NCBI GenBank assembly: GCA_030674185.1
Contig: JAPXFY010000026.1
Coordinates: 57,190,109 to 57,254,108, forward strand
DNA: 64,000 nt
Origin: Monoplex corrugatus
Taxonomy: Eukaryota; Mollusca; Gastropoda; Littorinimorpha; Ranellidae
Direction of reading: 5' to 3'
Shown here: positions 13,223 through 24,160 of the stretch, piece after piece
Layout of the letters: every line of letters starts with the position of its first letter
How positions within the stretch are numbered: the first letter of the stretch is position 1
The notes under the pieces: model-generated
The model's database searches: none
What the model was told of the DNA's origin: nothing
The model's input: only the letters and a program-made list of their open reading frames with translations
Position numbers and translations under genes: made by a program

Positions 13223-13735
13223 TGTTGGAGATCTAGCTGTGTCACCCTATCTCTCCAACTCTCCATAATTAATGTTGCACATGCAGACAATACAGGAGAT
13301 CTAGCTGTGTCACCCTATCCCTCCAACTCTCCATAATTAATGTTGCACATGCAGACAACAATACTGGAGATCTAGCTGTGTCACCCTATCCCTCCAACTC
13401 TCCATAATTAATGTTGTACATGCAGACAACAATACTGGAGATCTAGCTGTGTCACCCTATCCCTCCAACTCTCCATAATTAATGTTGCACATGCAGACAA
13501 CAATACTGGAGATCTAGCTGTGTCACCCTATCCCTCCAACTCTCCATAATTAATGTTGTACATGCAGACAACAATACTGGAGATCTAGCTGTGTCACCCT
13601 ATCCCTCCAACTCTCCATAATTAATGTTGTACATGCAGACAACAATACTGGAGATCTAGCTGTGTCACCCTATCCCTCCAACTCTCCATAATTAATGTTG
13701 TACATGCAGACAACAATACTGGAGATCTAGTCGTC
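13223..13735. repeat. 71-bp minisatellite array
   Basis: About seven copies of a 71-bp unit starting GGAGATCTAGCTGTGTCACC and including CTCCATAATTAATGTTG. Copies differ at a few sites (GTTGCAC/GTTGTAC) and the first spacing is 68 bp. Confidence 0.95.
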
Positions 13736-14499
13736 TCTCTCTCTCCAACTGCTCATCCCACAACACTCACATGTCTGTAACAATCGTGCAATCTCTTTTA
13801 TCAGGTTAAAAAACAAGAAAAGAAAACCAGCTAACTCAATTTGCACTGTTGTTTATAACACTCAAGTCTCCAAAATGACAATACCTGGAACATATCACCA
13901 ATACATTTTCTATCTTAAGGAACATATAGACAAGGACACAGACAGGCAAACAGACAAGAAAGAAGGATACAGACAGGCAAACAGACAAGAAAGAAGGACA
14001 CAGACAAGGACCTTCTTCAAAGTGCAAGACAAAATAACGTATTGAAACGGTCACACCGCGTGTTCTCACTAGTCATGTCACTGTATGACACTATTCACAT
14101 ACAAAACCTAACACTCCCCCACCCACATGTACACACACACACACACACACATGAACGCACACACACACAGACATAGACACACACATATCACACTATGTGG
14201 ATGGACATTAAATGAAATTGAACACACACACACACTCACACTGAAATAGAACAATACACAATTGCATGAAGATTATTTCTTATTTCAAAACAAGTCAAAA
14301 CAGTGAATGTACAGCAATAGATTCCATAAAACAACTAAAGATTGTACACAAAGAAATGGACCCCTGTACACCATTCATGCAAACCAGTTATAAATATGTG
14401 AGTCATCTAAGGCCCAACTTGTGCAAACCACAATCACACATGAGATGGCAAGCTACCCAGTCACACAACTGACAAGTTTGTAAATACCTTCATCACACC

Positions 14500-15290
14500 T
14501 GGTCACCGTAGCTATGTAGTCATACAACTGACAACCTATACAAACCATCACACCTGGTCACCATAGCTATGCAGTCATACAACTGACAGCCCATACAAAC
14601 CATCACACCTGGTCACCACAGCTAACCAGTCATACAACTGACAGCCTATATAAACCATCACACCTGGTCACCACAGCTAACCAGTCGTACAACTGACATC
14701 CTATACAAACCATCACACCTGGTTACCATAGCTACTCAGTCGTACAACTGACAGCCTATACAAACCATCACACCTGGTTACCATAGCTAACCAGTCATAC
14801 AGTTGACAGCCTATACAAACCATCATACCTGGTCACCATAGCTAACCAGTCATACAACTGACAGCCTATACAAAACATCACACCTGGTTACCATAGCTAA
14901 CCAGTCATACAACTGACAGCCCATACAAACCATCACACCTGGTCACAGCAGCTAACCAGTCATACAACTGACAGCCTATACAAACCATCACACCTGGTCA
15001 CCACAGCTAACCAGTCATACAACTGATAGCCTATAAAACCATCACACCTGGTCACCACAGCTAACCAGTCATACAACTGACAGCCTATATAAACCATCAC
15101 ACCTGGTCACCACAGCTAACCAGTCATACAACTGACAGCCCATACAAACCATCACACCTGGTCACAGCAGCTAACCAGACATACAACTGACAGCCTATAC
15201 AAACCATCACACCTGGTCACCACAGCTAACCAGTCATACAACTGACAGCCTATACAAACTATCACATCTGGTCACCATAGCTACCACAGC
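14500..15290. repeat. 55-bp minisatellite array
   Basis: About 14 copies of a 55-bp unit, CAGTCATACAACTGACAGCC then TATACAAACCATCACACCTG then GTCACCACAGCTAAC. Sequence drift between units is 5-10%. Confidence 0.95.
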
Positions 15291-15344
15291 TAGTGTGATT
15301 TCTGGCTGCTTTTTCTGATTTCCTATAACCAGTATTCTGAGTCT

Positions 15345-15975
15345 CACCTGTCTCACCTGTCAGCATCGCCAGGTTCGGTGCTGGCCGCTACACTCTTTGA
15401 CACAACCACCTCCTTCCAAGTCACTCTGTCTTGACTTTTGTGGACAACTTGAATACTTAGGCCACTGATGTTGGTTATGGTCTTGATGTATGAGACTGGA
15501 GGTCTGCCTTTCTTCCTTTTTAGCTCTGTTTTTCCTTGAAAAATGGTTGCCATGAGGTCTGTGTTCTTGCTATGTGACACGGGGCCAATGTATTTCAGTC
15601 TTCTCTTGTTGTCTGCTGGTAGTTTTCTGGTGGTATCAACTTCTTCCAGGACACTTTCATTAGTTCTTCTGTCTGTCCATCTGACACTAGCAGTCTCCAA
15701 TAAAACCACACCTCTGCTGCCTCAAGTCTTCTGCAATCAGCTTTTCTGAAAGTCCAGGCTTCGCAGCCATAAATCATAAGTATTCCTAGTGAAGCTAAAA
15801 AACTGAAAACAAGTGGTACTGAACCTACATGAAAGGGTGGCATATGTCATGGAAGTGAGTGAGTGTTCCAGGGAAGCCTTTTGTTTTCCAGTCTTTGCAT
15901 ACCTTTTTGGATTAATCATAACAACAAAGTTGCCAAGAATATTCACTTGAAGTAACTTCATTTCTGTCATTTTCC
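15345..15975 (-). mobile_element. LINE family 1, RT C-terminal fragment
   Basis: Minus-strand reading gives GCEAWTFRKAD, RRLEAAEVWFYWRLL, TNESVLEEVDTTRKLP, RRLKYIGPVSHSKNTDLMAT and RKKGRPPVSYI. This is the C-terminal connection/thumb end of the same RTE-like LINE family that is longer at 40257-43500 (GCEAWT, TNESVL, GRPxxS). At least one frameshift separates the two halves. Non-functional. Confidence 0.75.
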
Positions 15976-16223
15976 AGTGGTGTTTGTTTCACATCTGTAC
16001 TATTTGTGACTGATTTTTGGTTATTTATTTTTTAACACTTTGGTCAATACTGTGAGCACCGAGTGAAAAGGTGAGCCCTTTTGACGGTGACTCCATTGAG
16101 TTACTTCTCTTATGGTTGCTCTTTTTGCCAGACTGCACCAATGTGCACTGACATATGCGCATGCTGAAAAAGCCATTGATGGTTTACACGCTCACGAGGC
16201 ATCATTTCACATTAAACCTAATG

Positions 16224-16261
<38 letters not shown>

Positions 16262-16824
16262 CACAGAGACAGGCACACACACTGATAGAGCCACTGATGG
16301 TCTACATTCTCACAATGCGTCAAATCACAGAAAACTCAATGTACACACACACACACACACAATGTTTCACTACATGTATAAATACAATCAGTCTCTATTT
16401 GCTATTCATAGACCTGTAATCACAAGATGCTCCCTCATCCATACATGTTATGAGTGGTATTTACATAGCTATTGGTAATTAGATGGTAAGATGAACTAAA
16501 CAAGTCATAAGATGAACTATATAAGTCAAAAGATCAAGTGTACAACTTAACTACATGTAGGCCTACATTGAACTGTCACACTAGATCCAAGCCCCATACT
16601 ATTCAACAGACTAAAGTCTCATACCCACCAACATAAGTATAAAAATACCATACACCAATATTCTCCCTTTGTTAACATCTTGTTTCTAGGGCTGTATGTC
16701 ATGACACTGACCAAACATGAGTTATGGCCTTGACCCATGTCTGAATGTCATGACCTTGACCCAAGGATGTGTGCCATGACCTTGACTGTGCCAGCTGAGG
16801 TGGCATCTTCACTCATCCTGCCCT
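15976..16824. other. No gene recognised; (CA)n tract
   Basis: A CA-rich tract lies at 16208-16276 and a shorter one at 16341-16360. The rest has ATGACCTTGACC-like recurrences (16680-16790), and nothing in it can be assigned. Confidence 0.45.
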
Positions 16825-16847
16825 GCGCCTGACAAATTGTCAGGCGC
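16825..16847. other. Perfect 11-bp-arm palindrome
   Basis: GCGCCTGACAA, one central A, then TTGTCAGGCGC. A related half-site CCGACAATTTGATGGGCGC follows at 16873. It lies just upstream of the piggyBac-like remnant and may belong to that element's end or promoter region. Confidence 0.6.
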
Positions 16848-17025
16848 GACCAATCACCTCTTAGCTCCTGTGTCCGACAATTTGATGGGCGCACACACCT
16901 ACTCACTTCCGGTTTCATTTGTATGAATATTCATTAAGGAAGAGACATTACTCTGTCACTCTGCCCTTCTGATAACTTCAAAGATTCCGCCAAGTCATTT
17001 TGAAGCAATTTTACGCATTTTTGTT

Positions 17026-17292
17026 TTGTTTTTTGACATCAAGATGACTAAACAAGCTTGCTACACAGTGCAACAAGTTTTAGATGAAATCTTCCTCGAT
17101 GAAGACAGTGATTTTCAGCCCGAAACAGAAGAAACAGCCTCTGAATTGAGTGTATCTTCGTCGATCGGCACTTCACTCAAAAAAGAGCCATCGCAAAGAT
17201 TGAAAATTGATGAAACTGATGAAATGGAGGTGGAAAATCAACCATCAGCATCGAGTGGGCGTGTTCATCTTGATGCTTCTAGAATTCTCTGA
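17026..17292 (+). mobile_element. piggyBac-type transposase N-terminal remnant
   Basis: An 88-codon open frame. From its second methionine it reads MTKQACYTVQQVLDEIF, then LDEDSDFQPETEE, followed by a Ser/Glu-rich acidic stretch. An acidic N-terminal leader with a (D/E)(E/D)SD motif is typical of PGBD/piggyBac transposases. The DDD catalytic domain is absent; after the stop at 17290 comes an unrelated 26-bp hairpin. I infer a truncated, inactive copy. It could also be a domesticated leader exon, but I see no support for that. Confidence 0.5.
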
Positions 17293-17376
17293 CATACTGT
17301 ACGGCAAGAAAGTGACCGTGACAGTGTTAATGAGAATGAAGGCTCCGTTTGTCACTTTCTTGCTGTACAGCATGTC
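17291..17376. other. Inverted repeat (26-bp arms)
   Basis: 17291-17316 (GACATACTGTACGGCAAGAA plus AGTGAC) pairs with 17351-17376 at 24 of 26 positions, with a loop of about 34 bases. It overlaps the end of the piggyBac-like open frame. Confidence 0.75.
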
Positions 17377-18545
17377 GGAGCAATCTCAACAACAACAAAA
17401 AACCCAACAGAACACAGAGTTCAATACTATCTAGCAAAACCAAAAACAAACAAAAAGCAAAAAAAACCAACCTTACTTCATGTCTGATGTATGTTTGTTG
17501 TTTGTTTTGTTTAATTCACAACTGTGAAATACTCTTGGTCATATATCTTGAAAAGAATAACGGTACTTTAGTGTGTTGAAATAAAACATTCAAAATCAAT
17601 CTGATGATTTAGTTGAAATCTTGTGCAATTTAATCTAAAATGAAAGCAATTAAAATATGTCTTAAAGTAATAATAAAACAGTCACTAAGTCACTCTATTA
17701 GCTGAGTATTCCATTACTATAATTCTCTAAGAAGCGGCAGGAAGTCATAGTAACAATATAGCAAATGATCTTAATTACAAAGCTAATAATTCCTGTGCTT
17801 CAAATTTCAATACATAATACTGACAAAGACAGCTGTCTGTTCTTCATCTGGAACAACTTTTACCATCTTCTGTATACAAAATCGCCATTGATGCTAAAAC
17901 ACCACTGATACTAAAACATCACCACTTAAGACAACTTTCAAACTGACTGCAATAAACAGCACTAATTTGAATTACATCAGACTGTACTGAAACCTCATAC
18001 AGACTAGTCCTGACCTGATAGTAAAAGCCATAATACCTCAATTTGAACCTACATCTGACAATACTGAACTCTCACAGAGATTAGCCCTGCCCTGGTCATA
18101 AAAGCCGTAACATACCTCAATTTGAACTTACATCTGATGGCAATAAATTGTCACAGAGATGAATCTCACCCTGGTCAAAAAAGCCATAACATGTTCTTCG
18201 GGTCAATTCATAACCATTTTGCTGAAAATCTGAGAATTCAAATCTTAACAACTGAGTATCTCAAAACCCATAATTACGGTCAAAACAACTTTGGCGGAAT
18301 TTTTTTTTTAAAGAAGATGGTTTAAAATCACGAATACAGCTGACCAACTGATTAAGCAGTTGTTCACAAAGTAGAAGTTTCTGGCACACATATGTATATC
18401 CCCTCACTTCAGTAGAGTTCTACTTCCTATGAGGCCACTTTCTAAACATGGAAAACAAGTCTTTCCACTTTCAAGCAGTTCGGAAGCAATCTCGCACAAT
18501 ACTGAATGATAGGAACTTACAGCAGAGAAATCTTTGCTGGCAGAT
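17377..18545. repeat. Mostly unassigned; short degenerate tandem repeat
   Basis: About 2.7 degraded copies of a roughly 85-bp unit lie at 17985-18200 (AAAGCCATAA, ACCTCAATTTGAAC, CATCTGA, TCACAGAGAT). The rest is AT-rich with no recognised gene. Confidence 0.45.
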
Positions 18546-18642
18546 TTTGTACACACACACACACACACAAGCTGGCAGATTTTGTACACACACACACACA
18601 CACAAGTTGGCAGATTTTGTACACACACACACACACACCTTT
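18546..18642. repeat. Three ~35-bp units with (AC)n
   Basis: Three copies of CTGGCAGATTTTGTAC followed by an AC run of about 16 bases. Confidence 0.85.
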
Positions 18643-18699
18643 CTTGATTGATCTCAGTCATTTCTTCTTGTAGAATCCTGTCAAACACATGTGCATCCC

Positions 18700-19500
18700 T
18701 AAATATTGTTATGACCTCATTACTTCCTTGATTACATGTCCATCCCTACCGGCCGTCCCCATTTACAGTACCGCCTTGCAGTATTGATACCTGTCAATCC
18801 CTACAAGATCCACTAACAATCCCGACACCTGTCAACCCCTATGTTACTCCCTTACAGTATCAATACATGTCCATCCCTACACAATCTGTATGGCCCCTTT
18901 GCAGTATTTACATGAAAGAAAAATCATGGAACCCTGATACCTGTCAACCCCTGCACATAAATGCTGTAGCATTTACATTGACCCCCTTGCAATACCAATA
19001 CCTGTCCACCCCGGCACAACATGTACCGCCCCCTTCACAGTATTTACAGGACAGACAGTATCGATACCTGTCAACTCCTACACAAACTGTACCACCCCCT
19101 TACAGTATTTACAATGCAAGCAGTACCAATACCTGTCCATCGCTTAACCGTACCAATTGCAGTATTTACAGGGCAGACAGTATTGATATCTGTCAACCAA
19201 TACACAGCTTGTACCACCCCCTTACAATATTAACAAGGCAGACAGTACAGATACCCATCAACTTCTACACCACTTGTACAGCCCCTTTTCAGAATTAGGG
19301 CAATCAGTATCGATACTTGTCAACCCCTACACACTTGCGCAGGTTCCCCCGTAGTATTGACAAGGGTGATGGTACCAATATTTGTCAATACCAATACTTG
19401 TCAACCCCAACTTGCACTGCCTCCTTGAAGTATCTGCAGGGCAGACAGTATCGATACCTGTTAACCCCTACACCACTTGTACAGCCCCCTTGCAGTATTT
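18700..19500 (-). repeat. Minisatellite copied from the GOLGA2 stop-codon region
   Basis: About 11 degraded units of 65-75 bp carry ATACCTGTCAACCCCTACAC, CTTGTACAGCCCCCTTGCAG and TATTTACAGGGCAGACAGTA. Read on the minus strand, the best unit contains the last coding bases of GOLGA2 (CCTGTAAATACTGCAAGGGG and GCTGTACAAGTGGTGTAG). The array therefore appears seeded from the end of the coding region and occupies what should be the 3' UTR. Confidence 0.8.
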
Positions 19501-19868
19501 ACAGGGGAGAAAGTTACGTTCAGTGAAGGATAGTTTGGTGACTAAGTTGGAATGACCAATCTCGGACAGCAAGTTGAGGATCCTATGAGCCGTCTCGTCG
19601 TCTTCCTGCACGGCCCCAACCCCTACACTGCTGGCTCCGCCCACTGACTGTGAGCCTGTGGAATGTGTGCGATGCCGCCCCTGGTGGTGGTGGTGGTGGG
19701 CGTGGCTGTGAGCATGGTGGGCGGGTATGTGAGCGGGATTGGCGCCCTGCATCAGACTTGGGGGAGTGGACGAGTCAGAGGAGGGGGACGGGGGGATGTC
19801 AGCGCCTCCTACAATTGGCTCCACTTCACTGTCTGCGTCCGAGTCCGAGCTAGTGTAGTCTGGCCATT
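19468..19868 (-). CDS. GOLGA2: GOLGA2 exon 21 (terminal; stop codon)
   Basis: Acceptor GTGACAG at 19869-19875, entry phase 1. The peptide starts EWPDYTSSDSDADSEVEPIV, passes a Pro/Ser-rich linker and a His-rich stretch (HIPAHHAHSHAHHHHH), then EDDETAHRILNLLSEIGHS, which matches human NPTAQQIMQLLREM. It ends RNFLPCKYCKGAVQVV stop. The hydrophobic C-terminus VQVV replaces the human KITVI PDZ ligand, so GRASP binding is plausible. A possible donor at 19518 (GAAC|gtaact) would lead to another exon, but I saw no FFYRAD-like exon downstream, so I keep the readthrough end. Confidence 0.8.
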
Positions 19869-20100
19869 CTGTCACAGAGACCACATAACTAGTGACACTA
19901 TGTTAATACCTTACATACAATATTCAGAATGAATATTCATAATGGAGTCTGTTACAGAACACATCACACTATGTTAATATCATGCATACAATATTCATGA
20001 CGAATATTCACAATGGAGTCTGGCCATTCTGTTGCACAGAACACATCACTGGCAACATTATAATTATATCATAATAAGTATTCAAAATGAATGTTTGTAA
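19869..20100 (-). pseudogene. Degraded copies of the exon 21 acceptor edge
   Basis: The edge sequence TGGCCATTCTGT-CACAGA...ACATCAC recurs at 20022-20058 (preceded by GGAGTC) and, more degraded, at 19951-19970. AATATTCA(T)AATGGAGTC separates them. A further copy is at 22825-22866. None retains the exon body, so these are exon-edge ghosts in intron 20. Confidence 0.6.
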
Positions 20101-20384
20101 TGCAGGGTTCCCACAGGTTTTTAGAACAACAATCACCTTTCCAGAGTTTTGCTGTTTTTCAAGTACTGTAAATAATGTAAATCAACATGTCTAATGTGAT
20201 ACTATCAGAATATGGTTAGGCAGATGCTGCAAGTCAACATGCACAACAGGAAATAGTACAGTATCACTGTCATACGCAATATGTATGAAACTGACAGGTG
20301 TATCAAAAACCACATCTCTGCAAAGCGGGCCTAAACACCATTTTCTTTTGTACATCACATTTCCTTACAGCCCAATTTGCAGTT

Positions 20385-20860
20385 AATATATGTATGTACC
20401 CATTATCACTCCTAAGAGAAAGTATGAAAAACTTTATAAAACACATACAGTTAATATATGTACCCATTATCACTCCTAAGAGAAAGTATGAAAAACTTTA
20501 TAAAACACATACAGTTAATATATGTACCCATTATCAATCCTAAGAGAAAGTATGAAAAACTTTATAAAACACATACAGGTGAATGGACCAGCAAGGCAGA
20601 AAATGATAAAAACTTTATAAAACACATACAGGTGAATGGACCAGCAAGGCAGAAAATGATAGAGATGACAAAAGACAAAGATGCAGGGCAGAAACAATGA
20701 GAGTGATAGAAAAAAGGACATTTCTGATAGAAAAAAGGACATTTCTGATAGAAAAAAGGACATTTCTGACAGAAAAAGGACATTTCTGATAGAAAAAAGG
20801 ACATTTCTAGCACAGAACTTCCAGAATGTGGGGATACTATTTGTACTAAAAGAGCCTTTG
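20385..20860 (+). repeat. Amplified copy of the 11.3-kb dispersed repeat
   Basis: Three 62-63-bp units (CCTAAGAGAAAGTATGAAAA, ACTTTATAAAACACATACA), then two of GGTGAATGGACCAGCAAGGC, then about five 21-bp units GATAGAAAAAAGGACATTTCT. Block order matches 11285-11480, so different internal segments of one dispersed element have expanded separately. Confidence 0.8.
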
Positions 20861-21379
20861 GCAACCCCATGGAAGGGTATGTGTGTGCTCGATGATTCCA
20901 GATCAAAAAATGTTTACATACAGTGAATGTTACTAATGGAAATAGAGATAAGATGTTCAATACTAATAGTTTATGCAGAAATGTAACACTGACTATATAA
21001 TATACTGTAAAGGTTCTGCACTGCTGAACACTATACTGACTGTATACAAACCTCACCTTGTTAACATCCAGGTAAAAAAATCAATTATTATCAGTGGCAG
21101 CAGAATAAACATTAAAACCAGCTTTTTGACATCCAGCTTTCACTCAAAGCAAGGTTGGCCTTTCTAAGACAACATAAATATACAGAGCAGAACAAGACAT
21201 AGAGACAGAGGGAGGGGGGGAGGGAGAGGGAGGGAGAAAAAGAGATAAGAGTGAGACTTGAGCCCCGCGCTCCTGACAACAAACTCCTCAAAAGTTTTTG
21301 TTCTCCTGACACATTTGTGGCTACCGTGTCCTGCTTCTATAGTCATTAGAATGCATACTCCTTCCTTTCCCTCACCTCC

Positions 21380-21640
21380 CTTCCTTTTTCCCCTCTGGCC
21401 TGGCACGGCGCACAAATCCGAGATACTCTAGTTCGCCACTTTCTGCCGGCTATCAATAGCTCGCATCTTTCCTTTTCCCTTCGCCTCTCCACACCCTTTT
21501 CACCCGTCCCTTTATCACTAGTGCGGGAGCACAAAGACGCACTACACTGATGGACTTTGGTCGACCCTGCCTGACTAAAAATAGCACACGCAGGCGATGC
21601 CGGCTCGCAGCTAAAGGGTGTCAGAATGGCTGGGAACATG
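21380..21640. mobile_element. Unclassified dispersed repeat
   Basis: It shares GGC(A)CGGCGC, ATCCGAGA, GCCACTT, TGCCGGC and AGCGCGC/AGCTCGC blocks with 10138-10215. Probably a SINE-like or LINE untranslated fragment inserted in GOLGA2 intron 20. Confidence 0.4.
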
Positions 21641-21689
21641 CAGCCGTGCTGGTGCTTGGTGAGGGCCAACTTTTCAAAAGTCATCTTGA

Positions 21690-22003
21690 GAAATATCCGG
21701 GAACCATCATTTCACCAGACCACAGATGCACAACAGAAATAACCAGCAGAATTGGCTGAGCCAAAACAGCATTCAAGAAGATAAAAAGCATTCTTTCCAA
21801 CAAATGCCTATCAATTAACATCAGGAAGAGAGTTCTTGAATGTTATATAGAACCAATAGTGTTATACGTTTGTGAGGCATGGACAGTCAACAAGCAAAGC
21901 CAGAACAGGACTGAGGCAGCCGAGATGTGGTTTCTAAAATAATATGCTCTCTATAATTTTCCATTGTTTTATTCTTTCTCCCCATTTATAGCCATGTGCG
22001 TGC

Positions 22004-22039
<36 letters not shown>

Positions 22040-22490
22040 TGTGCGTGCGTGCGAGCGTGCGTGCGTGCGTGTCTGTTTTAGCGCTTAGATTTGATTTTAT
22101 CAAGATTTTGCGCTATATAAAACACTGTATATTATATATTATTATATTATTAAAAAGAATGTTGAGATTTCCATGGACAGCAAAGAAAACAAACGAGACA
22201 GTCTTGATGGAGGCAGACATAAAAAGATCATTCATAAGGAAGATTAGGAAAAGACAGGCAACATTTATAGGTCATTTTATCAGGAAAGGAAAATTGGAGC
22301 AACTGGTCACAACAGGAAAGCTGGAGGGAAAGAGAGCACCAGGTAGACCCAGGGAGAAGACATTGGACGGACTTGCAGAGTGGCTGAAGACAGAGAGGGT
22401 GGAAGAGGTGCTTGAGGCAACAAGGGATAGAAACAGATGGAAGGCCATGATCGCCAACGCCGTGTGGCAAGGCACTTGATGATGATCTTG
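21690..22490 (+). mobile_element. LINE family 2, longer 3' copy, interrupted
   Basis: Frames give GTIISPDHRCTTEITSRIG, KIKSILSNKCLSINIRKRVL, ECYIEPIVLY.CEAWTVNKQ and AAEMWFLK. After a ~210-bp AT/(TG)n insertion (about 21938-22155) it resumes with MLRFPWTAKKTNETVLMEAD, IRKIRKRQATFIGHFIRKG and a WQGT stop with TGATGATGAT tail. It is the C-terminal part of a non-LTR reverse transcriptase. Sense orientation is opposite to GOLGA2. Confidence 0.8.
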
Positions 22491-23010
22491 AGAAACTGAA
22501 ATTGGCACTATGTGAGGGCCCAGCCTTTCCTTCTGACTTGGTGGGGCAGGCTGACAGGGCCTTGGGCACGCCTGCAGCTGCTGTAATTGTGTCAAGGCCC
22601 TACATCAGATTTTGGTAAACCATCAACAAGCAGACCCCCAAAAGCGGCAGAACCATCATACCAGTGATGATATTAGAGAGAGGAACAGAGAAAAATCAAG
22701 GACTCTTCCAGGAGCTTTCTGGCCTGAGCTGTTTTTCCAGCACATTTTAAGCCTTGAAAAAGGCCCTTGCACTTTCCCACGACTTTTCAAGTTTTCAAGG
22801 ACCTGTACAAGCCCTGATAATGAAGCCTGGCCATTCTTTCACAGATGACATCACTGGCAACATCATGCTAAAATCATACACACAATTGATGATAATACTG
22901 ATTATGTGTCCTCACACATCACAAATCATATGTAGGAAGTGTACAGGACAATGTCACCTTAGGTAACAGGAGTGTGGGAAATGTACAGAATGACATCACA
23001 CTGTACTGAC
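22491..23010. other. Intron 20 remainder
   Basis: Unique-looking sequence with one ghost of the exon 21 acceptor edge (22825-22866: CTGGCCATTCTTTCACAGA then CATCACTGGCAACATCAT). Nothing else recognised. Confidence 0.5.
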
Positions 23011-23236
23011 CGTTATAACTGGGGTCCACAGGGCCATTAGACAAAGCCAGGCTAGATGAGGCAGCCAGGTGGGGCTGCAGAGCAGAGTCAGGCGACAGTT
23101 GTTTGTGGGGTCGAGAATGATCATGATGACCATTGACGATGGAAAGCTTTGTGGCTGACTCTTCGTGGTAACTGTGCAACATGTTGCGTTCCCCCAGTAA
23201 CTGCATCACCAGGGCCTGTAACTCTCCCAGTTTGTC
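23011..23236 (-). CDS. GOLGA2: GOLGA2 exon 20
   Basis: 226 bp, phase 0 in, phase 1 out, donor gtcagt. It begins DKLGELQALVMQLLGERNML, matching human LLELQELVLRLVGDRNEW, the last coiled-coil turn. It then enters a low-complexity linker (SIVNGHHDHSRPHKQLSPDS, ALQPHLAASSSLALSNGPVD). The linker marks the transition from rod to C-terminal tail. Confidence 0.9.
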
Positions 23237-23265
23237 CTGTCAAAATACACCATTACAATCATCAT

Positions 23266-23325
23266 CACCAGGGTCTGTAACTCTCCCAGTTTGTCTGTCA
23301 AATCACACCATATCAAATACAATGG
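23266..23325 (-). pseudogene. Duplicate of exon 20 5' edge and acceptor
   Basis: ATCACCAGGGTCTGTAACTC then TCCCAGTTTGTCTGTCAAAT repeats 23208-23245 (exon start plus acceptor plus intron) with few changes. A tandem duplication of about 62 bp; the coding part is only about 27 bases. Confidence 0.75.
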
Positions 23326-23364
23326 ATTGCCTGGAGAGCTCCTCTTCCTCCTCATCATCATTAA

Positions 23365-24029
23365 CTCAATCGAGTCGCAGTCTTCAGGGTCATTCTGTCC
23401 CCTCAATTCGGAGGATTTTTAGCACATTTTAAAAAAAATATAGAAAAACAACCAAATAAAGTAGACAAACAAAGTAAAGTGATACAGAAAGACCAGGATT
23501 AGATCTTTACAAATAATCTTACTTTATTTATGGTATTCCGTGTACTTGTAAATGATGAGGTATCCAAATAGGTATCCAAAGGGGGGTAATTTTTTTTTTT
23601 GATGGATATGAACACACACTGTGAAACAGTTTTAGATGAAGTCCAGAACATGATTTCGATGCCATGGATGTTTCAAATCACAAGATTACTGGTAGTTGTC
23701 ACTTTTTGCATCCAGTTGCTCCAGAACACAAAATATTTACAGAATTGTGAGGTTCGACTTGCTTTCCTTGACGCCACTTGCGAAATTCGCATGTCGCGGG
23801 TAGCGCTGAAAAAAGACTACTGTTGTCGTTGTTTCACATTGCCACAAACGGTCTAAGGTAAATAAATGCTGTAAACATACCCTAGTTTAGGTTCCCAGTG
23901 AGTTTTCCCTATAACTGACGCTTCTGACATAAAAAAAAATACAAATGTCCGCCGTCGATAAATCGACGTCGCGTACCCAAGCAGTAAACGGAAGTGACGG
24001 AGATTTTCTTCCGGCACGAAGCGATTGAG
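23365..24029. mobile_element. piggyBac-type non-autonomous element
   Basis: Flanked by TTAA at 23361-23364 and 24030-24033. Termini are inverted: CTCAATCGAGTCG at the left and CGAAGCGATTGAG at the right (11 of 13 paired). An 85-codon frame inside (MDMNTHCETVLDEVQN...) may be a transposase remnant. The TTAA target is diagnostic of piggyBac-like insertion. The right end lies 20 bp from the exon 19 donor. Confidence 0.75.
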
Positions 24030-24053
24030 TTAAGGTCACATGACCTGACGTAC

Positions 24054-24160
24054 CTGCAGGTGTTCACGGTCTCTGGCCAGCTGAGCAATGTACTCGTTCT
24101 TCTGTAATTCTCGCTGCTGCAGTAATGCCCTCTGATGGTGGTACAGAGAAATGTACTCTC
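24054..24160 (-). CDS. GOLGA2: GOLGA2 exon 19
   Basis: 107 bp, phase 1 in, phase 0 out, donor gtacgt. Encodes (G)[29 protein letters not shown] and DREHLQ. This is the most conserved GM130 segment (human EYIALYQSQRAVLKER, REKEEYISRLAQDKEEM), so it anchors the gene identification. Confidence 0.95.

Noticed and set aside
18639..18677. Possible 39-bp minus-strand exon encoding ILQEEMTEINQE between TTTGACAG and gtgtgt
   Set aside because: It lies beyond the GOLGA2 stop, has no partner exon with matching phase, and its donor is just the start of an AC repeat. Too weak to support.
19518..19868. Exon 21 ending at donor GAAC|gtaact with a further terminal exon
   Set aside because: I searched the minus strand below 19.5 kb by eye for an FFYRAD-like end and found none. 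The readthrough frame ends plausibly in VQVV. Not excluded.
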